A DNA stretch of 10,418 nt, taken from contig DQGR01000085.1 of NCBI GenBank assembly GCA_003524845.1, positions 25,914 to 36,331 of the forward strand. Direction: 5' to 3'. This DNA comes from Patescibacteria group bacterium. Its GTDB lineage: Bacteria > Patescibacteriota > Microgenomatia > UBA10105. Under the pieces are notes generated by a model. The model saw nothing but the letters and a program-made list of their open reading frames with translations, did not search any database and was not told the origin of the DNA. This document shows, piece after piece, positions 1 to 6,079 of this stretch. The translations under genes were made by a program, and so were the position numbers. How positions within the stretch are numbered: position 1 is the stretch's first letter; every line of letters starts with the position of its first letter.

Positions 1-810
1 GTGTTAACCCGGAATGATCCGGTAATGAGCAACCATCGCGCTCATGGGCATTACTTGGCTAAGGGCGGAGATTTATATCGATTTTTTGCTGAAATTTACG
101 GTAAGGCTGACGGGTGTGCGAAAGGCCGCGGTGGCTCCATGCACTTAATTGATCAGAAGGTTAATTTTTTAGGCTCAACGCCAATTGTCGGCAGTATTGT
201 GCCAGTAGCCACCGGCGTCGCGTTTGCCGAAAAACTTAAACAAAATAAAACTGTCATGTGTGTCTTTTTGGGCGAAGCAGTAGTTGAAGAAGGCGTGTTC
301 CATGAATCAATTAATTATGCGGTACTGAAACAACTACCGATTATATACATTTGTGAAAACAATCTATATTCGGTTTATACTCCGCTTAATCTGCGCCAGC
401 CCGAACGAGGTATTACTCAGCTTATCTCCGGCCATGGCATACCGGCAATTTCAGCCGATGGCAACAATATTCGGGAAACGTACAACGTGATTAAATCTGC
501 GTATTTGTATGTCCACTCCGGTAAAGGTCCGGTATTTCTGGAATTTTTTACGTACCGTCAGCGCGAACACTGCGGTCACTTATTTGATAACCATCTGGGA
601 TATCGGAGCGAACAGGAGTTTTTAGAGTGGAAAAAACAGGATCCAGTCAGCCGATTAAAACAATTGCTGATAAAGAAAAAATATCTGTCAACCGCGCAAA
701 TCCAGACACTGCAAAATAAATTAACTGTGGATAGTGAAAAAATACTGGAACAGGCTCATGCTTCCACCACTCCGCATAAAACAATTAATGATGCCGACAC
801 CTATGCCTAG
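1..810 (+). CDS. TPP-dependent dehydrogenase E1 component, alpha subunit (5'-truncated)
   Basis: The product resembles the alpha subunit of the 2-oxo acid dehydrogenase E1 (pyruvate/acetoin dehydrogenase type), which binds thiamine pyrophosphate and Mg2+ and decarboxylates a 2-oxo acid together with a beta subunit. Visible landmarks, numbered from the window edge, are HGHYLAKGG (14-23), KGRGGSMHL (41-49), GSTPIVGSIVPVATG (58-72) and the TPP motif GEAVVEEG (91-98) ending in ENNLY (119-123). N121 and Y123 align with the Mg2+ ligands of human PDH E1 alpha. The usual GDG is GEA here, so the metal-binding Asp is Glu. The REHCG…D…LGYR stretch (188-202) is, from memory, typical of E1 proteins in polysaccharide clusters. 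Family members run about 320-360 residues; only 269 are present and the frame is open at base 1, so the GTG at position 1 is probably internal. The beta subunit follows with an overlap. Confidence 0.88.
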   Translation: MLTRNDPVMSNHRAHGHYLAKGGDLYRFFAEIYGKADGCAKGRGGSMHLIDQKVNFLGSTPIVGSIVPVATGVAFAEKLKQNKTVMCVFLGEAVVEEGVFHESINYAVLKQLPIIYICENNLYSVYTPLNLRQPERGITQLISGHGIPAISADGNNIRETYNVIKSAYLYVHSGKGPVFLEFFTYRQREHCGHLFDNHLGYRSEQEFLEWKKQDPVSRLKQLLIKKKYLSTAQIQTLQNKLTVDSEKILEQAHASTTPHKTINDADTYA

Positions 811-1873
811 ATCAAAACCACGCCAGCTGACATTTGCCGATGCTATCAATGAAGCCACGGATCAATTACTTAAAAAATATCCTGAGGTATTCGTTGTGGG
901 TTTGGGTGTGCCGGATCCAAAAGGTATTTTCGGAACAACCCTCGGCCTGCAACAAAAATACGGAAGTCATCGGGTGATGGATATGCCGGTCTCTGAAAAT
1001 GCCATGACCGGAGTTTGCATCGGGGCAAGCCTTAGAGGCATGCGGCCGATCCTGACTCATCAGCGAGTAGATTTTTCCATGCTTTCATTTGATCAGATTA
1101 TCAATAACGCCGCCAAGTGGTATTTTATGTTTGGTAGCCAACAATCTGTTCCCCTGGTTATCCGGATGATTATCGGCCGGGGTTGGGGACAAGGTCCGCA
1201 GCACTCGCAAAGTTTACAAGCCCTGTTTGCGCATATTCCAGGACTCATTGTCCTCATGCCTACTACAGCACAAGATGCAAAAGGATTGCTCGTGAGCGCA
1301 GTTGAAAATAATAATCCGGTAGTGATACTTGAACATCGGTGGCTATTTAATCTGGTCGATCAAGTACCATCGGAATTATACCGCACCCCGATCGGTAAAG
1401 CGCATATAATGCACCCGGGTAATGAGATAACAGTTGTCGCTGCTTCATACGCAGCAATTGAATGTTTGCAAGTAGCCAAAATCATGACGCCGGCAAAAAT
1501 TTCGGTCGAAGTTGTTGATCTCAGAACCGTTAGACCGCTTGATATTAAAACGATCATAAACTCGGTTACCAAAACCAGACGCCTGTTAGTAGTTGATACT
1601 GGCTGGGTAACCGGTGGCATCTCTGCGGAAATCATTACCCAGGTGGTAGAACACCAATTTAATGCGTTAAGAACAGCGCCGCTTCGTCTGGGCTTACCAG
1701 ATATTCCAACGCCTACAACTCCGGCACTCACCAAAAATTTTTATCCCGGTCCCCGGGAGATTGCACAGGCAGTCCTGCAGCTTACCGGAAAAAAGGCGGA
1801 TCTTAACCGGCTATTTCCCCAATCCCAACTTCCACACGACATTCCGGATAACTCATTTACCGGTCCATTCTAA
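788..1873 (+). CDS. TPP-dependent dehydrogenase E1 component, beta subunit
   Basis: This is the partner of the preceding alpha subunit and would form the alpha2beta2 E1 heterotetramer that decarboxylates a 2-oxo acid. Sequence support includes MPVSENAMTGVCIGASLRG (the Glu after PVS is the conserved cofactor-activating residue), the DQIINNAAKWYFMFG helix, GQGPQHSQS with the conserved His, VDLRTVRPLD and DTGWVTGGISAEI in the C-terminal transketolase domain. The tail HDIPDNSFTGPF resembles E1 beta proteins of polysaccharide clusters (family recollection, not a search). The start is uncertain. ATGs at 788, 791 and 803 are all in frame inside the end of the alpha gene, none with a Shine-Dalgarno sequence; a GTG at 734 would add a non-family-like extension. 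With 788 the protein has 361 residues, a normal length. The 23-base overlap implies translational coupling. No E2 or E3 gene follows. Confidence 0.9.
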   Translation: MMPTPMPRSKPRQLTFADAINEATDQLLKKYPEVFVVGLGVPDPKGIFGTTLGLQQKYGSHRVMDMPVSENAMTGVCIGASLRGMRPILTHQRVDFSMLSFDQIINNAAKWYFMFGSQQSVPLVIRMIIGRGWGQGPQHSQSLQALFAHIPGLIVLMPTTAQDAKGLLVSAVENNNPVVILEHRWLFNLVDQVPSELYRTPIGKAHIMHPGNEITVVAASYAAIECLQVAKIMTPAKISVEVVDLRTVRPLDIKTIINSVTKTRRLLVVDTGWVTGGISAEIITQVVEHQFNALRTAPLRLGLPDIPTPTTPALTKNFYPGPREIAQAVLQLTGKKADLNRLFPQSQLPHDIPDNSFTGPF

Positions 1874-1891
1874 TTAGAATTACACAAGGAT

Positions 1892-1910
1892 TCCTGAAAC
1901 AAATTCAGGA
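1892..1910 (+). other. Intergenic hairpin between E1 beta and the sugar epimerase
   Basis: A perfect 7-bp inverted repeat, TCCTGAA and TTCAGGA, encloses a 5-base loop (ACAAA). It begins 18 bases after the E1 beta stop codon. It is followed by CAAGCTTTAAGAG rather than a T-run, so it is a poor intrinsic terminator. It could be an mRNA-stability or processing hairpin, or a weak attenuator. The inverted repeat is seen directly; any role is inferred. Confidence 0.45.
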
Positions 1911-1923
1911 CAAGCTTTAAGAG

Positions 1924-1930
1924 AGGGAGG
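1924..1930 (+). promoter_or_regulatory. Strong Shine-Dalgarno sequence for the leader mini-ORF
   Basis: AGGGAGG followed by T is the clearest Shine-Dalgarno match seen at any start in the window. It lies 7 bases before the ATG at 1938, which is ideal spacing. It is 21 bases from the likely epimerase ATG at 1952, too far for direct use, and directly abuts the TTG at 1931, too close. It therefore appears to serve the 5-codon ORF rather than the epimerase start. Confidence 0.6.
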
Positions 1931-1937
1931 TTGTTCA

Positions 1938-1955
1938 ATGAACTATTCAATATGA
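1938..1955 (+). CDS. Five-codon leader mini-ORF (MNYSI) coupled to the epimerase gene
   Basis: An ATG at the correct distance from a strong Shine-Dalgarno sequence opens a five-codon frame (Met-Asn-Tyr-Ser-Ile) ending in TGA at 1953-1955. Its stop overlaps the epimerase ATG (1952-1954) in an ATGA arrangement, the same geometry as the ruvA/ruvB junction in this window. Ribosomes loading here could terminate and reinitiate on the epimerase. The peptide itself is unlikely to have a function and has no obvious attenuation codon run. The alternative is that the epimerase starts elsewhere and this ORF is coincidental. Confidence 0.35.
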   Translation: MNYSI

Positions 1956-2947
1956 AACGACAAACCGTTGTAATTCTCGGGAGTAATTCCTTTTCCGGCA
2001 GCGACTTTATTGATTATTTGCTTGAACAGGAACGTTTTAATGTGATTGGCATCAGTCGTTCACCGGAAAAAAACTCAGTCTTTCTTCCGTATAAACGATT
2101 TACACAACCACGGTTTCGCTTTTACCAATATGATCTGAATCAACACACGGAACAAATTATTAATTTACTTTCGAAAGCGAAACCGAATTTCATAGTCAAT
2201 TTTGCTGCGCAAAGTGAAGTTGCACCAAGCTGGGAACATCCGGAACACTGGTTTGCAACTAATACCGTTTCCCTTGCAAAACTTCTCAAGTACTTATCTA
2301 CTATTCGATACTTAACCAAGTATGTCCATATTTCCAGCCCTGAAGTATACGGCACGACCGAGGGAAAAATAATAGAGTCCGCTCCATTAAACCCAAGTAC
2401 TCCTTATGCTGCTTCCAAAGCCGCAGCAGATTTATTACTTCTTACATACTTCAAACAGTTTAAGTTTCCCGTAACGTTTGTCCGTTCAACCAACGTGTAT
2501 GGCGCGCATCAACAGCTATTTAAAATCATTCCGCGCAGTATAATTTATTTAAAACTGGGTAGTACTATTCCACTGCATGGCGGAGGCAAAGCGGTAAAAT
2601 CTTATATTCACATTCGGGATGTTTCGCGGGGACAATTATTGATCATGGAAAAGGGCCGTGCTGGCGAGTTGTATCATTTATCACCAATACATGGAGTTTC
2701 AGTCCGCAATGTAGTTGAACTTATTTGTAAAACCTTAGGTAAAAGCTTTCAAAAGTCTACGAAAATTGCGCCCGACCGTCCCGGTCAGGACAAAGCTTAC
2801 GTAATTGACTCAACCAAGGCCCGACGCAAACTGCACTGGAAACCGGAAATTACTCTGGAAAGGGGAATTGGCGATGTGGTGAACTGGATTGAAACTAACT
2901 GGCAGGAAATCCGGAATTTACCTCATGAGTATATACATAGGGAATAA
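1952..2947 (+). CDS. NAD-dependent nucleotide-sugar epimerase/4,6-dehydratase (extended SDR)
   Basis: This 331-residue extended short-chain dehydrogenase probably acts in the cytoplasm on an NDP-activated sugar for surface-glycan synthesis. The N-terminal Rossmann motif is GSNSFSG (10-16), with Ser in place of the middle Gly of GxxGxxG. NFAAQSEV (83-90) is the usual strand-4 region. The active site has SSPEVYG (128-134) and the YxxxK pair Y152/K156 in TPYAASKAAAD. RSTNVYG (178-184), IPRSI (193-197) and SYIHIRDV (217-224) match the substrate-side motifs of dTDP-glucose and GDP-mannose 4,6-dehydratases. RmlB has Thr-Asp-Glu where this protein has Ser-Pro-Glu, so the catalytic Asp is absent; substrate and exact reaction are undetermined. 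I chose ATG 1952 because MKRQTVVILG begins directly with the first beta strand. TTG 1931 would add seven residues but abuts the Shine-Dalgarno sequence. The gene lies downstream of the E1 pair, probably in the same glycan cluster. Confidence 0.85.
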   Translation: MKRQTVVILGSNSFSGSDFIDYLLEQERFNVIGISRSPEKNSVFLPYKRFTQPRFRFYQYDLNQHTEQIINLLSKAKPNFIVNFAAQSEVAPSWEHPEHWFATNTVSLAKLLKYLSTIRYLTKYVHISSPEVYGTTEGKIIESAPLNPSTPYAASKAAADLLLLTYFKQFKFPVTFVRSTNVYGAHQQLFKIIPRSIIYLKLGSTIPLHGGGKAVKSYIHIRDVSRGQLLIMEKGRAGELYHLSPIHGVSVRNVVELICKTLGKSFQKSTKIAPDRPGQDKAYVIDSTKARRKLHWKPEITLERGIGDVVNWIETNWQEIRNLPHEYIHRE

Positions 2948-3046
2948 ATAAAAAAATGATCGTACTGTAATATAGTTACCTTCGCATTTTACGATATGCA
3001 TGGACATTCACGCGCCATTTTTATCATACAAACCCCAACTCACCAA

Positions 3047-4291
3047 TTATTTAATTGCATAGTAATACAGCGGTGTGGCAAACTTACGCGCCCAGCGCTT
3101 TTCATACAAAGCAGTCAGCAATGGATTGTAGAGTTTATTGTAAATCCTCAGCAACTTTCTTCCCCGCAAATTCTTTGATTTAATCGTATACGGCAGGAAA
3201 CGGACATCAGTAAATTGTACCGGTTTACGAAACTCGTCGACCAACAAATTGTGCCAGATTTTTCCGGTTGTAAATTCGCTGGCTTTGTAACACGGGGCAT
3301 AATTAAGTTGTTTACTTTCGGTGTAAATCGTATCAAAGTCGGTTTGCGAGTAGTGCGGTTCCCGGCCGATGCCTTTGCGATAACTGACGATAAATACCGG
3401 CTTTCCCCGGGTTTTCAGGAGTGGTAAAAGATAGGTGTTATTCCGCGTCCGCGGGGAAATCCCGGGAAGTGAATGATTTTCAAATAATAAATAGTCCTGA
3501 AACTTTTCCAGAAAGTGTAAATTGGTGCCGTACGTAAGTTGGGAATCGTATTTTGGATCAAAACTATTGGTGCCGAATTCTTTTCCGCCACTGTGCACGA
3601 GTTCTGCCATATTGGCTACAAATTCCATCATGACCCGGGTACGAAACTGGACGTAATCATTGAAAACTCTGGTTTCCCGATTAAAGTACGGCGGGATTGC
3701 GGATCCATACTCTTTGTGGAAACGCTGTTGGCAATAGTTGCAGGCACACCCGAAAAATGTCAACCAGTTTTGGCTCACCGAAATGGGCAATTGTCCCATG
3801 TGAATATTGTCAAGATATATTCCGGTAAAGGGCAGGCGTAATAATTTCTCCAGCTTTCGGGTCAGATATTCACGAAAAAGAGGATTATTCGGACAGGTCA
3901 GCTTGCGACCCCGATGGTAGGGAATGAGGCGATTGCGAAAGTCGCGGCAATAATAGTCAATATCGCTGTGTTCAGCTAAAACCAGATTGCAGCCCTGGAC
4001 ATAGGCATGAGTTCGCAAATTGAGCCGCTCAAAATTAGCAAGCTTTGATTTTATAAACTCATAATCGGGCTGTTCGGTGTTTTCGGAAAATCCCCAGGAA
4101 TAGGTAACCCAGACATCAGTCAAACCAAATGTATCTTTGGCTTTTTTCAGGACCGGATAGTCATAACTTTCAAGCAAATTACCGACGTTGACTCGGGCAC
4201 CCGGGTATTTGAGTCGGGTCATCCGGATCGTTCCCGGACCAGCCCAGTAGTAAAAACCAGTGCGCTTATTTTGACTCAGCTTTTTTTGCAT
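3047..4291 (-). CDS. Putative TIM-barrel glycoside-hydrolase-like protein
   Basis: I do not recognise this 414-residue protein with certainty. It has hydrophobic strands ending in polar or aromatic residues in TIM-barrel order: VWVTYSWGF (60-68), LRTHAYVQGCN (92-102), FTGIYLDNIHMG (155-166), FGTNSFDP (239-246), DYLLFENHS (266-274) and KPVFIVSYRKG (297-307). GIYLDN followed by CACNYCQQRF (172-181) resembles the D…CxCxxCxxxF pattern of uncharacterised glycosidase-like families related to the GH42/alpha-amylase superfamily. D161 and E271 are candidate catalytic acids by position only. There is no signal peptide or clear membrane segment. The C-terminus (about 375-414) is strongly basic and aromatic and could contact membrane or nucleic acid. 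The ATG at 4291 lacks a Shine-Dalgarno sequence. The gene follows ruvB by 66 bases and converges with the epimerase gene. A role in glycan turnover is only suggested by that neighbourhood. Confidence 0.6.
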   Translation of the reverse strand: MQKKLSQNKRTGFYYWAGPGTIRMTRLKYPGARVNVGNLLESYDYPVLKKAKDTFGLTDVWVTYSWGFSENTEQPDYEFIKSKLANFERLNLRTHAYVQGCNLVLAEHSDIDYYCRDFRNRLIPYHRGRKLTCPNNPLFREYLTRKLEKLLRLPFTGIYLDNIHMGQLPISVSQNWLTFFGCACNYCQQRFHKEYGSAIPPYFNRETRVFNDYVQFRTRVMMEFVANMAELVHSGGKEFGTNSFDPKYDSQLTYGTNLHFLEKFQDYLLFENHSLPGISPRTRNNTYLLPLLKTRGKPVFIVSYRKGIGREPHYSQTDFDTIYTESKQLNYAPCYKASEFTTGKIWHNLLVDEFRKPVQFTDVRFLPYTIKSKNLRGRKLLRIYNKLYNPLLTALYEKRWARKFATPLYYYAIK

Positions 4292-4316
4292 TATATGCTT
4301 TTAAAAAATAGTTCTC

Positions 4317-4332
4317 TCCCGCCAAGGCGGGA
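4317..4332 (-). terminator. GC-rich hairpin after ruvB, possible intrinsic terminator or attenuator
   Basis: TCCCGCCAAGGCGGGA is a perfect inverted repeat (6-bp stem with a 4-base loop, or nominally 7 bp). On the minus strand it lies 25 bases past the ruvB stop. It is followed by GAGAACTATTTTTTAAAA, so a T-run is present but starts about eight bases after the stem. This could be a weak rho-independent terminator for ruvB or a structure in the leader of the glycosidase-like gene. Short GGCGGGA palindromes of this kind also occur as dispersed intergenic elements in some genomes. Confidence 0.45.
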
Positions 4333-4357
4333 TCGAACAGTAAAATTGTTATCTTGA

Positions 4358-5395
4358 TCAAAACAAACCCTGTTGCAATAAAATTTCCGGAATCTTCTGC
4401 CCTAAATGCTTAAATGCCTGCCGGGTCACTACCCTGCCACGCGGAGTCCGTTTTAGAAATCCGATCTGTAATAAATACGGTTCAAGGACTTCTGTCACCG
4501 TCCCCAAATCCTCATTAATGGTTGCAGCCAGCGTCTCAATTCCCACCGGCCCACCCTGATGCTTCTCAATTATAGCCAGGAGTAATCTCCGGTCGCTCTC
4601 ATCAAGACCCAATGGATCTACTTCAAGCAGTGAGAACGCGTGGGCAATCAGTTGCTCACTCACCCTGCCGTCGGATTGCACCTCGGCAATATCCCGCACC
4701 CGCTTGAGGAGTTTGAGCGCAATCCGTGGAGTGCCGCGGGCGCGCCGGGACAACTCGTGCAGTGCAGCTTTGTCAATTGTAATTTTAAGTTTTTGCGCAG
4801 CCAGGCTGACAATTTTGGTTAATTCCTGAGGCTGATAGAACGATAAGCGGTGAATGATTCCAAACCTGTCCCGCAGCGGCGACGACAAAAGCCCCACCCG
4901 GGTGGTTGCTCCTACTATGGTGAACGGGGGCAAATCCAGACGAACGGTCCGCGCTGACGGCCCTTTGCCAATTATAATATCAAGCATATAGTCTTCCATT
5001 GCCGGGTAAAGTGTCTCTTCAACGACTTTATTTAGCCGATGAATTTCGTCAATAAATAAGACTCCCCCTTTTTGCAAATTGGTGAGGATTGCCGCCAAAT
5101 CCCCGGCACGTTCAATTGCCGGTCCACTCGTGATGTGAAGCGTACTTCCCATCTCCTTGGCAATCAAATGCGCGAGTGTGGTTTTACCAAGACCAGGAGG
5201 CCCATACAGCAATACGTGTTCAAGCGGTTCGCCTCTTTTTTTGGCTGCGGTTACGGCAATAATAACTGCGGCTTTGATTTTTTTCTGACCTGCAAATTCA
5301 TCCAGGTTTTGGGCGCGCAGGGAAGTAAACAGTTGTTCTTCTTCTTTAACTGCCAATTCTGGTTCCTGAGGTGAAAGGTTGCTTTTGGAAATCAT
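4358..5395 (-). CDS. ruvB: Holliday junction branch-migration helicase RuvB
   Basis: RuvB is the hexameric AAA+ motor that, loaded by RuvA, drives branch migration of Holliday junctions during recombinational repair in the cytoplasm. The 345-residue length is normal. Walker A is GPPGLGKT (65-72), Walker B is LFIDEIH (113-119), sensor 1 is GATTR (162-166), the arginine-finger region is SPLRDRFG (172-179, R175), and sensor 2 is RGTPRIA (220-226). The C-terminal winged-helix DNA-binding domain contains GGPVGIETLA and the typical LKRTPRGRVVT segment. All key ATPase residues are intact. Its ATG overlaps the ruvA stop by four bases (ATGA, 5392-5395), indicating translational coupling; no separate Shine-Dalgarno sequence is evident. 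The first 25 or so residues are an acidic, low-complexity extension usual for the family. Confidence 0.98.
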   Translation of the reverse strand: MISKSNLSPQEPELAVKEEEQLFTSLRAQNLDEFAGQKKIKAAVIIAVTAAKKRGEPLEHVLLYGPPGLGKTTLAHLIAKEMGSTLHITSGPAIERAGDLAAILTNLQKGGVLFIDEIHRLNKVVEETLYPAMEDYMLDIIIGKGPSARTVRLDLPPFTIVGATTRVGLLSSPLRDRFGIIHRLSFYQPQELTKIVSLAAQKLKITIDKAALHELSRRARGTPRIALKLLKRVRDIAEVQSDGRVSEQLIAHAFSLLEVDPLGLDESDRRLLLAIIEKHQGGPVGIETLAATINEDLGTVTEVLEPYLLQIGFLKRTPRGRVVTRQAFKHLGQKIPEILLQQGLF

Positions 5396-5970
5396 GATGA
5401 TGTATGACGCAATTGCTTGAGAACAAATTTGAGTTTATCTTCGATCTGAACGAGATGAGCCGGAGTTTGCTCGATAACCTGCGTAATTTCAGCCTTTTCA
5501 AAACCTAAATTCATCAGTGCCGTTACTAAATCTGCATTTTCGCTGTCAGTTTCCAAAATTGAGTCATCACTCACTGCACCCATTTTTGAACGGAGCTCAA
5601 TAATAATTTTTTGCGCGTTTTTGCGGCCAACTCGCGGAACCGTAGTGAAAAAATCACTGCTACCACTCACTATTGCCTGTTTTACTTCAGCAACCCCCCG
5701 GTCGGCAATTGCGAGCGCTGTCTTTGGCCCAATTCCGGAAACGCTTAACAGCATCTCAAAGAGTTGCAGTTCTGGGAGTTCCCGAAATCCAAACAGTTGC
5801 AGCATGTCTTCCCGCACATAAGTATAGGTATAGATGAAAATTTTTTCCTTTAACGGAATTTGGGTGAGTAACTGCGGTCCGACATGCACCAAGTAACCAA
5901 CCGTATCGGTCATAATAAGAAATGAGTCGTGCCGTTTCTGTAAAACTACCCCCGAAAGCGCAGCAATCAT
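5392..5970 (-). CDS. ruvA: Holliday junction-binding protein RuvA
   Basis: RuvA binds four-way DNA junctions as a tetramer and recruits RuvB. The 192-residue protein has the three standard domains: an N-terminal OB fold (1-62, starting MIAALSGVV), a middle domain with two helix-hairpin-helix motifs (SGIGPKTALAI at 78-88 and VPRVGRKNAQKIIIEL at 111-126), and a C-terminal RuvB-contacting domain (about 143-192, DLVTALMNLGF). The acidic pin is present as E54/D55 in YVREDMLQLFGF. The second hairpin has Arg where VPGIG-type sequences usually have Gly, a small deviation. The start is firm because MIAALSG is the conserved family N-terminus. ruvB follows with an ATGA overlap. ruvC, often nearby, is not in this window. 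A promoter candidate lies just upstream. Confidence 0.97.
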   Translation of the reverse strand: MIAALSGVVLQKRHDSFLIMTDTVGYLVHVGPQLLTQIPLKEKIFIYTYTYVREDMLQLFGFRELPELQLFEMLLSVSGIGPKTALAIADRGVAEVKQAIVSGSSDFFTTVPRVGRKNAQKIIIELRSKMGAVSDDSILETDSENADLVTALMNLGFEKAEITQVIEQTPAHLVQIEDKLKFVLKQLRHTSS

Positions 5971-5982
5971 AAATTCAGGATC

Positions 5983-5991
5983 ATTATAACA
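5983..5991 (-). promoter_or_regulatory. Extended -10 promoter candidate for ruvAB
   Basis: On the minus strand the sequence TGTTATAAT is a perfect extended -10 element (TG-n-TATAAT). It ends 12 bases before the ruvA ATG, so a start site about 7 bases downstream would leave a leader of only some five bases, close to leaderless. The -35 region is poor: TTCATT at 6012-6007 with 18-base spacing is the best match. A TTGACA at 5998-5993 is only four bases from the -10 and cannot pair with it. An extended -10 can compensate for a weak -35. Confidence 0.55.
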
Positions 5992-6079
5992 TTGTCAAAT
6001 GAGGGAAATGAATAAATTAACTGATGGGAGTTACGCTATATTAGCTGACATCTGATTCAAAATACGAGTGTAAATCCTG

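Noticed and set aside
734..787. GTG at 734 as the E1 beta start
   Set aside because: It adds 18 residues with no family resemblance and overlaps the alpha gene by 77 bases. The cluster of ATGs at 788-803 fits the family N-terminus better.
2948..3046. Terminator in the convergent gap between the epimerase and the glycosidase-like gene
   Set aside because: I found only three- to four-base stems and no GC-rich hairpin followed by a T-run, so no terminator is claimed. No RNA gene is visible there either.
3539..3841. Plus-strand 100-codon frame inside the glycosidase-like gene
   Set aside because: It lies wholly antisense to a gene with coherent barrel-like motifs and shows no recognisable family feature; it is a shadow frame.
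4290..4295. TATAAT on the minus strand as a promoter for the glycosidase-like gene
   Set aside because: It overlaps the ATG itself, so a transcript from it would begin inside the coding sequence; the next in-frame ATG is about 70 bases further on. Probably coincidental AT-rich sequence.
5993..5998. TTGACA as a -35 box for ruvA
   Set aside because: It is a perfect hexamer but only four bases from the TATAAT, far short of the required spacing of about 17 bases.
6035..6045. GCTATATTAGC hairpin between the Fn3-like gene and ruvA as a terminator
   Set aside because: The stem is four base pairs, AT-rich, and lacks a following T-run.
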